A stretch of DNA of 23,588 nt from Pelargonium nanum (lineage: Eukaryota; Streptophyta; Magnoliopsida; Geraniales; Geraniaceae), in assembly GCA_036897485.1 (NCBI GenBank), contig JAYMTF010001408.1:1-23588 (forward strand), read 5' to 3'. Shown here one piece after another: positions 9,673 to 21,554 of this stretch. The translations under genes were made by a program, and so were the position numbers. The notes beneath the pieces are model-generated. The model saw nothing but the letters and a program-made list of their open reading frames with translations, ran no database searches and was not told where the DNA came from. The number at the start of each line of letters is the position of its first letter. Position 1 is the first letter of the stretch.

Positions 9673-12600
9673 ACTAGTTGATTACATTTTTTTTTATATT
9701 TTAATTTTGTTTTCTGACAGAGAAAAATATAGAAAATTCCAAAAAGAGAAGTGTGGAATGCAACTGTATGTAATGTATGCTGCTTAGCTTACTTGACCCC
9801 ATACATATTCATCATCGATCATATGTATACAAACCCTATCTGCGCCATATTAATTAATTACAACTATTTTATTTATATATTTATTTATTTTCAACATACA
9901 TTACTCCATGTTATTCTTGGTAGAGAGAAGATTATTATTTTTTGTAGCCACATAAAATGAAGAAAAAGAACATTCCCGATCCTGACCAACCATTTTATTC
10001 TATATATTATTAACCAAATTATATTTGTCAAAAGAAGAAGCATTTTGTAGTGTTTAATCATCTAGCTAGGCTGCTGATTTGTATGGTCAAGTACGCTGCG
10101 ATTCTCTGTGTTAAGTACTTAAGTTCTTGCCAACAGTAACTAAAGACTTGATTTGGTCACTGTACACATAATCAGTTACTAACTTAAGAGAGTTAATCAT
10201 TGAAGTTGTGACATTTTATTAAAAGCTCGAATTTATAATGAGTTATATTTTATGGAAATGTCATGTTTTGATTGGTTTAATCAAAACTAACCTGACTTAT
10301 ATTTTATATTGTATATTACCATATGATCATTCTTTATATACCTTTATTAACAGTTTAACAAATATGTGGAATAAATAAATAAAATGTTTAAATGAACATT
10401 CAAAATGATATTGATAAGTATTGATTATTATTAGTTATTTGTATAATTATGTTAGTACACTCCCTTATTTTTTTATAAGTAATACTACCACAAATACGAG
10501 GATATGATTACAACCAACAACATGATATATAGTTATAAACTATTCTTATTTGGTGCTTTATTAAACTCTTCATCAATCTACTACAAGCAAGATTCAATCC
10601 ATGATATCTTCTAACTTTACAAGAGAATTTGTAGTAAACAAGTAGGTAAAAGAAAGATTAAGCCAATGTGTTGTCAATGTATTGGATGCATTGGATTGAG
10701 TTCCAACACTTCAATAAACTTTGCCTTTAATTTTTGCCTTCATCTTGGAAATCAAATTCTCTCTTTTCTGTTACTTCAATATATATACCTCTCATTATAT
10801 TCTTGACTTTTTTTCATCTCTTAAATATTATCAATTTCATTTACTTTGGTTATGGTGTGATCATTTACTCTCTTAATTTTCATTGGAACTCTTTAATATT
10901 ATCTTCTAAGTTTTGTAAGTTGAAGTAGATATGTCACATTCACATATTAGATATCTCTAGTGGAACCAATATGTTGAGTATCTAAACTTAATATTTATTA
11001 GGAAATACCAGACATGCATGCACATTAATGATACTTCTTAAACATAAATAGGAATTGGGAAAAAGCACAAATCTTTCTCCTAGATTCTATCTCACCAGCT
11101 TGGTATTTGCCAAAAGGCATTGAATGTCTGTTGAGGCATGGGACCAATTGCCCATAACTTTGCTTTTGAAATTGCCATCTCATCAAGCCCAAAACAGATA
11201 TTTATATTTCAAAGGTGAAAAGTAAGTTTCCATTATTGTCCTCCTCAGAGACAGTAACAATATCTCATCTTCTCACCATCACCACATATTAATACATGCT
11301 CAAATATATATATATATATGTATATATATAGTTGTCTTACACGTGAAATGCATGTAAGGTAGGTGACAGACTGTGATTGGTGAAAAGTGCGTCACATATT
11401 GTATTTTTATACAATTTTAGTTTTCAAGAATAAAGTAGTGGGTCTCATCTTGTACTTGTTGTAATGAACAGTCATAATTCAATTTTAATCTTACGTGTAT
11501 TTGACATATACGACCAATACATGCACAAGTCATTTCTCATATATGTGTGTATACATATATGAGCTTGAAATAAAAGGTGTTTATTATATACATACACATG
11601 GAGGTATCAGAACCAGGGGTATAGCTAGGTATATAGGATCTGAGATGTGACTGAAAAAGAAATTAACACGACTGGATCGAGGGAGGACATGCATGCATGC
11701 AAGAGAGACAAAAGAAGAGAAAATAAAGTTTCCTCAAAGACATAAATCTCAGGGATAGATATTATTTGGTGAAGGAGGTGTAGCTGCTCTTATTTTTGGG
11801 AAGAACAACAAAAGAAAGAGGCACCCACTGTCTTTTCTTTCTCTTTTGTTAAATATTCCAAAGAACAAGAATTTTGAGTCTTGACCCTTTGCCTTGCATG
11901 CCTGCCTTGCCTTGGGATACTTCAAATTTTAAAACTACCCATACTTACCTTTCCATTTGGACTTTTCTATATATATTTTTCCCCAATGGGTTTACAAAAG
12001 CATTACATAACAATGTGTTAGTTACAAAAATATAAAGGTGTTGGACCACAATCACGTGAGTCAAATAGTAAGTATTTGGTTGTTATAGGTTAACTCGAAG
12101 CCCCGACTTCAGTTATTAGGGAATGAAGCTACATGCTTTGTAGTTTTTGAGGTCTTAATTATCCAACTCGAATGACAATTAGTTTAAGTATGTATGATTT
12201 AAACGTGTTGATATCGAACTGATCGCGGATCCTTGAAAACCTCATGGTTAAGACTACAGGAAAAATAAAGGTATTAATGCATGTGTTTTACTTACATGTA
12301 AAAGTTTATTTAAAAAAAATATCAATAGTATTGCAAGTAATTATCAAATGAATATCAAACATTTATAGATTCATAAAGATATGACAATGAAAAAACAAAT
12401 TAAAAAGATAGAGAATTAAAATTCTTGTTTGACCATAGATAAAATTGACAAATGATTAATTGCCTATGTAATAATAATAATATAGATACAATTTCACTAG
12501 CATTTCATATATAACTCATCAATAATATTTTCAAAACATAGTAATAGTTTAAAATATAAAAAAATATCCAAGTTGGATCTATATATATGTGTACATTGAT

Positions 12601-13250
12601 TCATTAATAACAATATACCCGGGAGTGAACAGTGATGGTACTAGACCTAGCGCCGTACCAATCCACGAAGACATCTAGTGAGATTCTTGAGAATATTAAG
12701 GTTGATGTGTGATCATAGTCTTTGATTAATACACTGTGTACCCTAATATTTACTGTTTTATATACATGTATGTATGTGTATGTATGACATCCACAACATA
12801 ACATGACCTGCACGCCAGACACAGACAACCTCCAATTATATATTAAGAAAATAAAAACATATTTATTTTTATTAACAGAAGATCCAATTCAAAATGACAA
12901 GGCAGCTTGTTATTATCCAAAATTTCTTAATTAGAACTCCCATTTAAAACAAAAACAATCATTTTCGTAAACAACTTATTTCTCTATACAGTATACTTTG
13001 GTTGTTCGGTCTTTATCAGCATTCCTAAATAACAGAACATTTAAGTAATTTGTTTTGGTAAAACTAAAAATCATTTATACTAGCATACATAGGGCAGATT
13101 TGGGAGACTCAAAAAATATTAAATTCGAGTTTAAAGTGTCTTCTTCAACTCGAGTAAAAAACGTATAATGGAGTTAGTTGTCTTTTTTTATTTAACGTGT
13201 TATATTTTGTTTTGAAAATATTTCAAGTCTTAAGAACGAGATAAAACAAG
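9673..13250. other. Long AT-rich intergenic region, no gene seen
   Basis: No exon with convincing coding character on either strand. It contains a TA microsatellite (11304-11330), a CATGCATGCATGC run (about 11690-11701), a GTAT-type run (about 12765-12787), and single ACGTG words at about 11341 and 12053. A less AT-rich stretch at 11085-11290 and CT-rich words at about 11820-11850 could be upstream regulatory DNA. I cannot assign them. Confidence 0.5.
11304..11330. repeat. TA microsatellite
   Basis: Alternating TA tract broken once by a G near 11320. Confidence 0.8.
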
Positions 13251-13256
13251 CAGAGT

Positions 13257-13308
13257 AAGTCGTGGGGGCATCCCAGGGACATGGCTTGGATCTTCAGCAC
13301 CACGACTT
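13257..13308. repeat. 9-bp inverted repeat (hairpin)
   Basis: AAGTCGTGG (13257-13265) pairs perfectly with CCACGACTT (13300-13308) across a 34-bp spacer. It opens the GC-richer block that ends in the minisatellite. Function unknown. Confidence 0.5.
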
Positions 13309-13689
13309 GGCCGGGATATGCACGTCGAGAAGTGGGGTTTGGTTGGAGATGCCACAATAACGCAAACTATATCTTTCAAAGAAAGGATTTTGAAGAGAAT
13401 TCTTGAGTGATAAAGTCTCAATAACAATTTTTGGATTTTTTACCAACTAATTAAAGAGTATGTATGTTTACAAACCAAACTTTTCACGTGTCAGCGTGTG
13501 TTCCGTTTTGGGATCTACTTGGATGTTTGAGTTTTAGCCTCCCTATGCGTTGTCTGTGGGTGTTGATAAGCTTCGGAGCTCCTGCATGCCTTTCAAGTAT
13601 CACAGGTTGGATCAGAGCCCCTAGGTATATGCCTATAACATCGAGAAGTGTCCTAGCATGACATGGAGTTTTGGACGTGGTCGATCAGG

Positions 13690-13970
13690 CAGGGTGCCCT
13701 AGAGATGACCCGGTGAGGCGGGGAGGTTTGAAGGTGATCCATCGAGGTGTGGAAGCTTGAAGGTGACCCGTCGAGGTGGGTGCTTTGGGGGTGACCAAAT
13801 AATGTGATGAGGCTTGGAGGAGATCCAAGAAGGTATTGTGTCTTAGGGCTGAACCGATGAGGAGGGACGTTGGAGGTAGCATTCTTGTAAGGCGGGGAGC
13901 TTTAAAGGTCTTCTTGTGATGCGGAGACCCTTAGAGGTGACTCAATAAGGGAGGGGGTCTTGTAGACAAG
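13690..13970. repeat. Degenerate minisatellite, about 29-30-bp units
   Basis: About nine or ten diverged units follow one another, each with a form like TCGAGGTGGG, a CTTGGAGG-like middle and GTGACCC. Best-kept units are at about 13710-13800, and copies to the right decay. The block is clearly more G-rich than its AT-rich surroundings. No reading frame persists across units, so I do not call it coding. Confidence 0.65.
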
Positions 13971-13979
13971 GAAGTTTGT

Positions 13980-14555
13980 CTTAAAATTTCTTAGAGAACG
14001 TGTCATTTATTTGTGACGGTGTTTGATCATCTGAATAAAAGTATTGACATGACGCTCAAGCGCCACATATTACATCACCATTTGTCACCAACACCTTTGA
14101 TTGCTTGAGTAACATCAAAACCATTATATTTGGGAGAAATCATGCATCATTATATATAGCACTTAGTTCTTACTTAAGAACACAAATTTATTTCTGCATT
14201 AAGCTCAATAATCCGGGCATCTCCACTATTTATCTTGGACTAAAAAGTGTTGTATGACATTCACTAATCATTATGATTATCAACACAAAATGCACATACA
14301 TCCATGGTAGATGCATGCATGATTGGATTACAGTAAATATTTCAAAACCATATACATAATTTGACAGCAAAATATCCCAGCTAGTGTAGTGAGAGACAGA
14401 ACAGGAACAGAACCAATTGCAGCAAAGTTTGTATTTTATCTGCAGCAGAGGCAAGAGGGAACAAAATTGAAAATACATTGTCTCATCCCACAATATGATA
14501 ATATCCACAGAATTTTAGGTAAAAAAAAACATACGATGAAGAAGTAGGCTACGTA
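13980..14555. other. Intergenic, possible 3' UTR of the small reading frame on the right
   Basis: AT-rich DNA without a supported gene. The part at about 14230-14555 lies below the stop of the candidate small gene on the minus strand and could be its 3' untranslated sequence. No signal proves this. Confidence 0.25.
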
Positions 14556-14561
14556 TGCAGC

Positions 14562-14796
14562 TTAAGAATCACTCGGGCAAGCACAGAGACACGGATTGGG
14601 ACAACCTGAAAACAGAACAAAAATCCAAACGTAGGTAGTTTTCAAAACGGTTCTTGAAAATCCGAGGGGCCATATTTGGGGAGCTACTTGCATTGTCCCA
14701 TTCCATCTCTGGTGGATATGTTATGTTCATGTTATGGTCGTAGCTGCTGCCACTATTATATATATTGTACCCGTCATGTGATCTATTCGTTAATTC
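14562..14796 (-). CDS. Candidate small cysteine-rich protein or gene remnant (2 exons)
   Basis: Seen: a minus-strand segment 14796-14688 is open for 36 codons after a TATATAG acceptor-like site. A GT-AG intron of 82 nt (14687-14606; TTTTCAG end) joins it to 14605-14562, which ends in TAA. The junction keeps frame and gives ...PPEMEWDNA|SCPNPCLCACPSDS. From the internal ATG at 14730-14728 this would be a 28-residue peptide with four cysteines in its last 13 residues. The exon before it is not resolved: donors at 14868 or 14843 are possible, but the implied frame has stops. I do not recognise the family. It could be the 3' end of a broken gene, a short peptide gene, or chance. Confidence 0.25.
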
Positions 14797-15714
14797 CTAT
14801 ATATTTTCAAGATAATATATGTATGGGCTGTGGCGATACGTACCTCAACTCGCTGCGGATATGGTTACCTGCACCGTTGGTTTCGATACTTAGTGTTGTA
14901 ACTACTGTGTTTATTGTGCTAAACTTGTTATTGTGTTAATTGTGTGGTTTATGTGGATACGACCAATTTAAATTGGTGATAAAATATATATGTGATTTGC
15001 AGAGCTGCTTTGTTGGCATGGTTTATCTCGTTACATCGTACACATGATGGCTGGCCTGTCATGTATCATTTTCTGTCTGTCTCCTGATGATTGTCAAGAT
15101 TGTTGAGTCTCAGTATTTTCTTGTAACAAGTAATTAGTGTGCATAAATTATGGCTAATATATCTTCGATGAATTAGGGCTAATATATGTTAGATAAATTA
15201 GTTATAACTGCTTGAGTTTAGAACAACGTTAGACAAGTGAAATACTTATCAAACTATTTTAAAATTTTACCCACAAAATAAAATTCATTATTATACAAGT
15301 AAAACTGCAAGCATCGACAAAAATTAGCAATGATGGAACATATTTGGACAGTAATCAACGTTGAAGCAACAAAAATTGGCTTTCTTGCCTGACTTTTATG
15401 GGCAAAATGGAAAAGGCAATATGTAATCTCAAGCCCAGCTTGGACCGTCCCAATCATTTTAGTTGTTTGCGCTAAAATAAAAAATTAGGCACCAAAAATT
15501 GGAAGATTTTTTTTTTTGGTGTATGATTAAATATATATTTTCTTACTTGAAAATAAAAATTTGAACATAAAAAAAAAACATCTTGTCTCACAAGTTCATT
15601 ATTGTTGAAAATACAATGAAGTCAGGCGATGAAGAAGCAAAGATGAAGGTGATTAAGCGTCAGATCGATAGATATTTATATTGTTTAAGTGTTTCAGCAG
15701 AAAGAGTATTTAAT
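14797..15714. other. Intergenic, no gene confirmed
   Basis: Around 14840-15060 the base composition is exon-like and splice-like sites occur on both strands (for example TTTGCAG at about 14996-15002 on plus), but no joined frame holds. The rest is AT-rich. A 67-codon minus-strand frame at 15254-15457 has no family resemblance. Confidence 0.3.
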
Positions 15715-15721
15715 AAATGAT

Positions 15722-15790
15722 TTATATTTGATGCACCGTCGGTGTACAAGAGTTTTACATCTTCAGTGCACCATATCATGACACCTCATT
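15722..15790. repeat. Small repeat with CACCGTCGGTG hairpin
   Basis: The short palindrome CACCG-T-CGGTG (about 15736-15746), followed by ACAAGAGTTTTACA, resembles the end of a dispersed plant MITE. A second TGCACC word lies at about 15769. Boundaries and family are not resolved. Confidence 0.3.
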
Positions 15791-15922
15791 AAATAATAAT
15801 TTAAAATTATATAAATGACTTATCAATAAATAATTGTTTTAAAATGATAATTATCTAAATTAAATTAAATTAAACAGTAATACCCATTTTTTGTATTTAT
15901 CTTAATAATGAGCCTATTATAG

Positions 15923-16160
15923 CGTGACACGTCACGAATTAACACTCATACCGCGCCAATGAATTTATGAGCGCGAAGCGCCCACGATTATCCAAATATT
16001 TTTTGTAACACATCACACTCATACCCGCCCAATGAATTTGCGGGCGCGGAGCGCCACCCGGATCCAAATCTTTTGTGTAACACGTCACGAATTAAAACTC
16101 ATACCCGTCCCAATGAATTTGTAGGCGCAGAACTCCAGCCCGGATCCAAATTCTTTTGTT
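15923..16160 (+). repeat. Three tandem copies (about 75-80 bp) of a hairpin repeat
   Basis: Units start at about 15923, 16004 and 16079. Each holds an ACTCATACC(CG) word, CCAATGAATTT, a GC-rich hairpin of GCGCGGAGCGCC type, and a TCCAAAT...TTTTGT tail. The second unit has the cleanest hairpin and the third has lost it. The same core lies in the STN7 intron 1 MITE (about 4410-4460, opposite strand). Confidence 0.75.
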
Positions 16161-16279
16161 TATTATTTAGGATTTATAATATGCTTTATTTATCATTATA
16201 TGTTAATTAATGATATATGTCTTTTATTTCAAGTTGGATCACTAATACACCAACTATAAAATACAAATTGGGTGTCATA

Positions 16280-17030
16280 TACAATTGCACAGTTTGCACA
16301 CCCTAATCTACGGGCCTGGCCCAATACATCCAGTGGGCTTTACTTGAAAGTTTCATGTCTAGTTGATTATTGGTTTCATTCCGTAGACTGGGCTTATTAG
16401 TAGGCTAATGGTGAAGTCCGTTCAGCTAAATCCTTGGGCTAGCCCAAATTGGAGTTTAGCCCAGCTAATGTCTAATATACATCTGATGATTAAATTTGAC
16501 GAAACACATTACAAATTTCACATTCTTTTCATTTATTTTTTCATCATATACATTCAAAACAATAATTCATAAATAAATTGCATTTTTTTCCAGTTGCATT
16601 GTTTTAAATTGGTGAGATGATCAATGATAGACCTTAGATGAGCCGGAAAGATTGAAAATGTAAGAGAAACAATACAGACACACAACCCAACCACCTCGTA
16701 CTCCCAACCTAATTTGTGTCCTGATATTTTGATTATTTTCGTTGAAATTAGTCGTTAGGTGTATTATATATATGAAGATAGGATACAATTGGTTGATGAC
16801 TCATTTATGTTGAAGCTGTGGACCCAATATGCTATAGTTTTAGCTATTGACTACCGTATTATAGAGCATATGGATTACATATATGATATTGACGTGTCAA
16901 CGTAACTACCAACTGTTAACTACACTTAAACCATGCCATGCACACAGTTATGGAATTTCACTAATCATAAATCTCATCTGCATAAATCATATGAAATCAA
17001 ATTAAATATTGGCATTAAATTGCTATGAAT
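16280..17030. other. Intergenic with a TGGGC/GCCCA cluster
   Basis: Many GGGC/GCCCA words occur at about 16312-16465, including GGGCCTGGCCC and GGGCTAGCCC, both partly palindromic. They are promoter-like, but no gene follows within reach on either strand. The remainder is AT-rich without features. Confidence 0.3.
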
Positions 17031-17031
17031 T

Positions 17032-17220
17032 AAGTTTATCGAGATAAATATGAAGGCAGATTGGATCAAGTAGATTAAGCACTTCAAATTTTCTTTGAGA
17101 TCTCGATCGGGATTTAGTCTCTCTATTGACGGTATGGGGTGAGTTATTTGGAGGTTGAAAGGGGAGAGCTACTCCATGTTGTGTAGCTCAACTGATAAAA
17201 GAAAGTTTATCGAGATAAAT
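17032..17220. repeat. 18-bp direct repeats flanking a 153-bp segment
   Basis: AAGTTTATCGAGATAAAT occurs at 17032-17049 and again without change at 17203-17220. The segment between is less AT-rich and contains GTGTAGCTCAACTGATAAAA (17181-17200), which resembles a tRNA-type box A as found in plant SINEs. No box B is in place. The arrangement looks like a target-site duplication around a short inserted element. Confidence 0.5.
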
Positions 17221-18060
17221 TGGATTTGTTGATTTGCATGCATTAATAACAAATAGACTATAAACCCACCAACTTGCTCACTTGGCTCCACCTCAGTGCA
17301 TGTAATGTGCATATGTTGATATTTGTATAAGTTGATTGAATTGAGCGCTACTCAATCTATTTGTTACACACTCGTTTGTGTAACATTTTTGTGGTTGAGA
17401 TTCAGATTCAGCCCACAATTGGTTACGAGAAACAAAACCTTCAATTCCTTTACGCAAGGCATCAGCTAGAAATGGGTAGCTAGCTAGCCCTAGCACTAGC
17501 CAGTTTGGTGTGTTAATATTTGGAGTGGTTGATGAGACCCGAATTAAAATGATTGAGTGAGTGGTAGGTGCGGTGCGGTGGTGTGGCTAGCTTGCTATGG
17601 ATCGGATAGACATTGAAAACACAAAAAGGCCAATACTAGTTTTGGATAAAGGAATGTAATAGGAGTAGTAGTAGTGGTTGACCAAAAACAAATGGTGATG
17701 AAGATTAGCCAACAAATACACCATAATGCCCAAACCATGTTTTTTCTTTAACCAAATAATCATTATAGGGTTAGCTGAAACCTCAATTAGCCATACCTAA
17801 TTTTTTTATTGATTAGTTGGAGGACATTAATCTACGCAAGCTATTTTCATTTACAATCACAATTGAATAAATATGATGATCCAACAATTAAAACATCTAT
17901 TGAAAAGTCATATATAGGCTTTCAAAGAAAAAATAAATAATAAAACCCAAAACTTTATTTAACAAAAGAATACAACAGTACGTAATAACTCATATATATT
18001 TGACATGGCAGCGTAGCCTATTCACCCTGTCGGGCCTGACATAAAACCAAATGGGAGAAG
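17221..18060. other. Intergenic, no gene seen
   Basis: AT-rich DNA. Short frames such as that at 17293-17496 (minus) show no family resemblance. Confidence 0.5.
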
Positions 18061-18070
18061 CATGAGAGTC

Positions 18071-18225
18071 GAGAGAGGTTGTTTGAAGCTTAATTCGGAC
18101 AAATTTGTCTTCGGCCGGAGTGGATCGTTTAGAGATGGTTGGGTTGTGTGGGAACATGCTGGTAGGGGCTAGGGTGGTCTTTATAGTTGAGTTTGATGCT
18201 CAGTTAGTTATTGAAGTCTTCCTTT
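18071..18225 (+). pseudogene. Second LINE-type RNase H fragment
   Basis: Plus-strand frame 1 reads RGCLKLNSDKFVFGRSGS and continues with WVVWEHAGRG before a TAG (about 18071-18172). This matches the start of the plant non-LTR RNase H domain (consensus-like W-LKLNTDG ... GRSG ... DH-GR). A shifted frame then gives VVFIVEFDAQLVIEVF (about 18174-18221), a later block of the same domain. The middle is deleted and the key Asp-Gly has become Asp-Lys. It is a dead copy, separate from the one at 6170-6500. Confidence 0.55.
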
Positions 18226-19570
18226 GGTCTAATTATAAGCGACATTTAAGATATTACAAAACAGTATTTTTTTTTAGATTTTCATTTTATTCATAAGTTT
18301 GCGAATCAAGTAATGCTCTTAATATAATTTTTATTAATATTTTTATTATTTTAAATAAGTAATAGTGTTAACTCGATATGATATCATATATATATAGTTA
18401 TATACTTTGTTCCCAAGATAAGTATATAAGTGTAATTAAGAATTGTCTAATGTTTTTTTACAAGTAATACGGTGAAGAAAGATTCAAACCTAAAACATCA
18501 AGGAGGATCAATCATTTTAAATCGTTGGCCCATCGATCGTTTATATTATCTTTTGAAAGCAATATACTCTTTAGATCAGTACTCTCTAGGTGGTGATGGG
18601 CATAAAACCTAATAACAACAATTATGGTTTTGTTTAGGCAATAAAGATGGTGACTCAAAATGAGCATGAGACAATGACTTGTGTACCTAATCGATCGAAT
18701 AAATAAATTTCGATAATATGTTTTGATTCCCCCACCCCCCCCCCACGCCCAAAAAAAAAAAAAGAATGAGTCTCATCATGAATATCATTAAGCTCATACT
18801 GTATATATTAATTTGTATGTCAATCATTTGCTCTTAGAACTTGTATGCAAACATTTTTCCTCCCAATTTTTTCTCTTCTTTTGCATACAAATTTTCAATG
18901 TCACAATCTCAAATAGTGCGGTTCTTTAATTTTTATTTTATTTTATTGATAATAACGTTACAAATCACAAGATGTTCCAATAACAAATGTTTAGCGATTG
19001 CTCTCCAAATAATTATTGTCGTTACTAATTAGATATGTATAATTTGCATTAACTTTGGTGTCCCTCAAGCATGTAATAGTACTACAACTCTACAATCAAG
19101 TTGAGAGAGATGAGATGTAACCTCATAAATTGCAGCCTGGCAATGAAAATCACTCCTCACAACCGCTGATTCATTAATGAAATAATTGAATTATATAACT
19201 CATAATTATGCAAAATATCTTTATCATATCACATGCTTTAATAGTACTAGGCTATCAAATATTGTTTATTTTCCAATAATTTTGTTTTTCAACTTCAATT
19301 ATCACTTATATTCATTCATTGGCTTTCAAAAATTTAAGTTATTAGCTAATATAGAATATTGAAAGACCCCCACAACTCAACTAGAGCCCACATTTCGGAT
19401 CCGAATTTGCAAATATTCAATATTTGATTCAACCTTACCACGAACAACTCAATTTTAAATACTATTCATTTTGCCAAAATATGTATCAATTCGAACATAT
19501 CCGAAATTTTACAGTAAAATTTGAATTTTATACAATATGATGCAAATCTCTTCCGTATCAAATTTAAACT
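18226..19570. other. AT-rich intergenic, no gene seen
   Basis: No coding signal. It includes the homopolymer pair at 18729-18763. Confidence 0.5.
18729..18763. repeat. C-run followed by A-run
   Basis: A C tract broken by single A's (18729-18744) is followed by ACGCCC and thirteen A's (18751-18763). Sequence accuracy is often poor in such runs. Confidence 0.8.
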
Positions 19571-19574
19571 ACTA

Positions 19575-19641
19575 CTCCCTTCGTCCCAAAATGAGTGTTC
19601 TGTTTGTCTAAATTTTTTGTCCCAAAATGAGTGTCCTGTTT
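19575..19641 (+). mobile_element. One end of a Stowaway/mariner-like MITE
   Basis: CTCCCTTCGTCCC follows a TA dinucleotide (19573-19574), as at the ends of plant Stowaway elements. The 23-bp unit GTCCCAAAATGAGTG-TCTGTTT repeats at 19583-19605 and 19619-19641, differing by one base. The inverted partner end was not found downstream, so the element appears truncated or strongly decayed. Confidence 0.55.
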
Positions 19642-19859
19642 CTATTTTTAGGTTATTATATTATTGCTTTTCCCATATTACCCTTATCACCAAATGTTTC
19701 AAATGAACTGCATATAGGCAGATCTGAACTGCACATGGGATGTAGGTGGGAAAGTGATGGTAATATTAAACTCAATGATGAGGTTATGGATATACAGTTT
19801 GTTTGGTTGTCAATTGTCATGGGACTAGGATGGGCAAAATAGTAATTTCAATTAGTTAA

Positions 19860-20240
19860 GCCCAACTAAGGAAGGCCCAGACCCATGACCCACATAGCAT
19901 ATGGGCCCTCCTCCCTCCCTAATAAAATCGAGAAAGAGAAAGATTGGATATGGATTGCCAATAAAGATATGACGTGGCGATCAGTTTTTATGATCACACC
20001 AAAAACACGATCATGACCCTGTGGCCCACAAAACCCATTTGCACGAAAAAGCAAATGCTATGTAGCTGACGTGTCGTCCCCGTCATCATCTAATCGGATC
20101 CAGAACTCAATAGTCAACACACGTAGTCGAAGTTATCTAGAGTAATTAGTGATTATCTGTTTGGGCTTTGAAAAGGGGACAAAAGATGGGCCCAGGCCCA
20201 AAAATGATTTAGACAAAAGGGATGAGGAGGGCCCACGTTC
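19860..20240. promoter_or_regulatory. Promoter-like cluster of GGCCCA and ACGTG motifs
   Basis: GGCCCA/TGGGCC words (about 19876, 19903, 20021, 20187, 20195, 20230) surround GACGTGGC (19971-19978), TGACGTGTC (20067-20075) and a CACACGTAG site. The ACGTG sites resemble ABRE or bZIP sites. No gene lies within about 1 kb on either strand, so promoter activity is only an inference. Confidence 0.3.
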
Positions 20241-21470
20241 TTTTATTTATATTCTTTATTTCTGCCACATTTACTATTAATTCACCACAAGTACAATATG
20301 AATATCCAAAACATTCCAATCCACAAATGGGTCGGTCCACATTTATACTGATTTAATATAACCACTCTATTCCTATATTTTTGTTAAATTCAATTTTTAT
20401 ACGTGTATGATATAGCAAAAATGATTTATTTATTATGATGAATCAGATTATAATGGTACTTATTTAATTGTTGTGGGTACTGATAATAAATAAAATTGGT
20501 TGAGAACTCCATCAAAAAATAAATAAATAAAAGTTTAGTATGGATTGGTTGGGTGTATTCTTTTTGGGTAGGCTACTCTATCCTATGATTTTTGTATTTT
20601 TATTTGGAGAGATAGAAAAAGCATTTGTTTTGGACCCACTTGGACATTTTTTTCATTCCCAAGGTATGGTAGAGTTGGGTTAGATTGTACCATGAACTCA
20701 CGAGAACCTATTATCACTAATGATATTGTAGCACACACTCCTTTAAAGGTTAGGTACCAACAACAATGTATTAAAACTTTGTTCGGTGAAGTAATTACAA
20801 TTTATCTCTCAAGTTATATAAATACAGAGATGATTTATTTTTTTCTCTTTTTAGAAAGTAGGGTATGAATTTTAAATTTACAACAAAGGGTTGCAATTAT
20901 TTAGCGAATATATTTTTATAGTACTATTGTTTATTTGGACCTTCCGTCTATGGAGCGCTTTTTTTTGTAGGATGATACTATTATAACATCTTCTTCTCTT
21001 CCAAACTTGTTTATGGTTTGGGTTAGTCTATGCTATTTTATCACAAAATAATTAACATCCTTCTAAATAATAATTACTATTAGAGTTAAATATTTATACA
21101 CTACAAAAAAAAAAGTGATTAATGAAGAATTTTGCGAGAAATTATTCCTCTCTAAACATATTTAGCTACGGATGAGCAAGAAATTGAATTCTCTCACTAA
21201 TACATTCTTAGAAAAAAATTTAGTTTACACAAATAAGTCTCATACGATAATGAGACTTGCACCCAAGACCTTAAATGAAATGCAAAGTACTTAAGTTGCT
21301 TAGTCCAACAAGCCTTTGTATTATGGTTGTTTATGTTATGACTTATAACGGAAATTATTGACATAATTTCTCTATAATATGACCAATCTCACTTAAAGTA
21401 GACGTCTTTATGACATTCGAACTCTACACATCTTTTTGTTAACAAGGTTTCTAATTACAAACAAAAAAAA
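20240..21470. other. AT-rich intergenic, no gene seen
   Basis: No coding signal on either strand. A CACTACAAAAAAAA motif at about 21099-21112 resembles a CACTA transposon terminus, without a visible partner end. A stretch at about 21237-21315 resembles dispersed repeat DNA. Confidence 0.45.
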
Positions 21471-21554
21471 TTTATTGAGAGGGTTATGAAAAATGGCATG
21501 GATGATGTCCGTAATTGTTGCCTGCAAACCGCCCTACCAATACCTGAGTCCAAA
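21471..21554 (-). terminator. 3' UTR with polyadenylation signal
   Basis: On the minus strand AATAAA (21471-21476) lies about 80 nt below the stop codon of the terminal exon at 21555-21680, the expected place for a plant near-upstream element. Confidence 0.45.

Noticed and set aside
13464..13882. Frames across the minisatellite block
   Set aside because: No frame keeps a repeated peptide across units, and units vary in length, so coding is unlikely.
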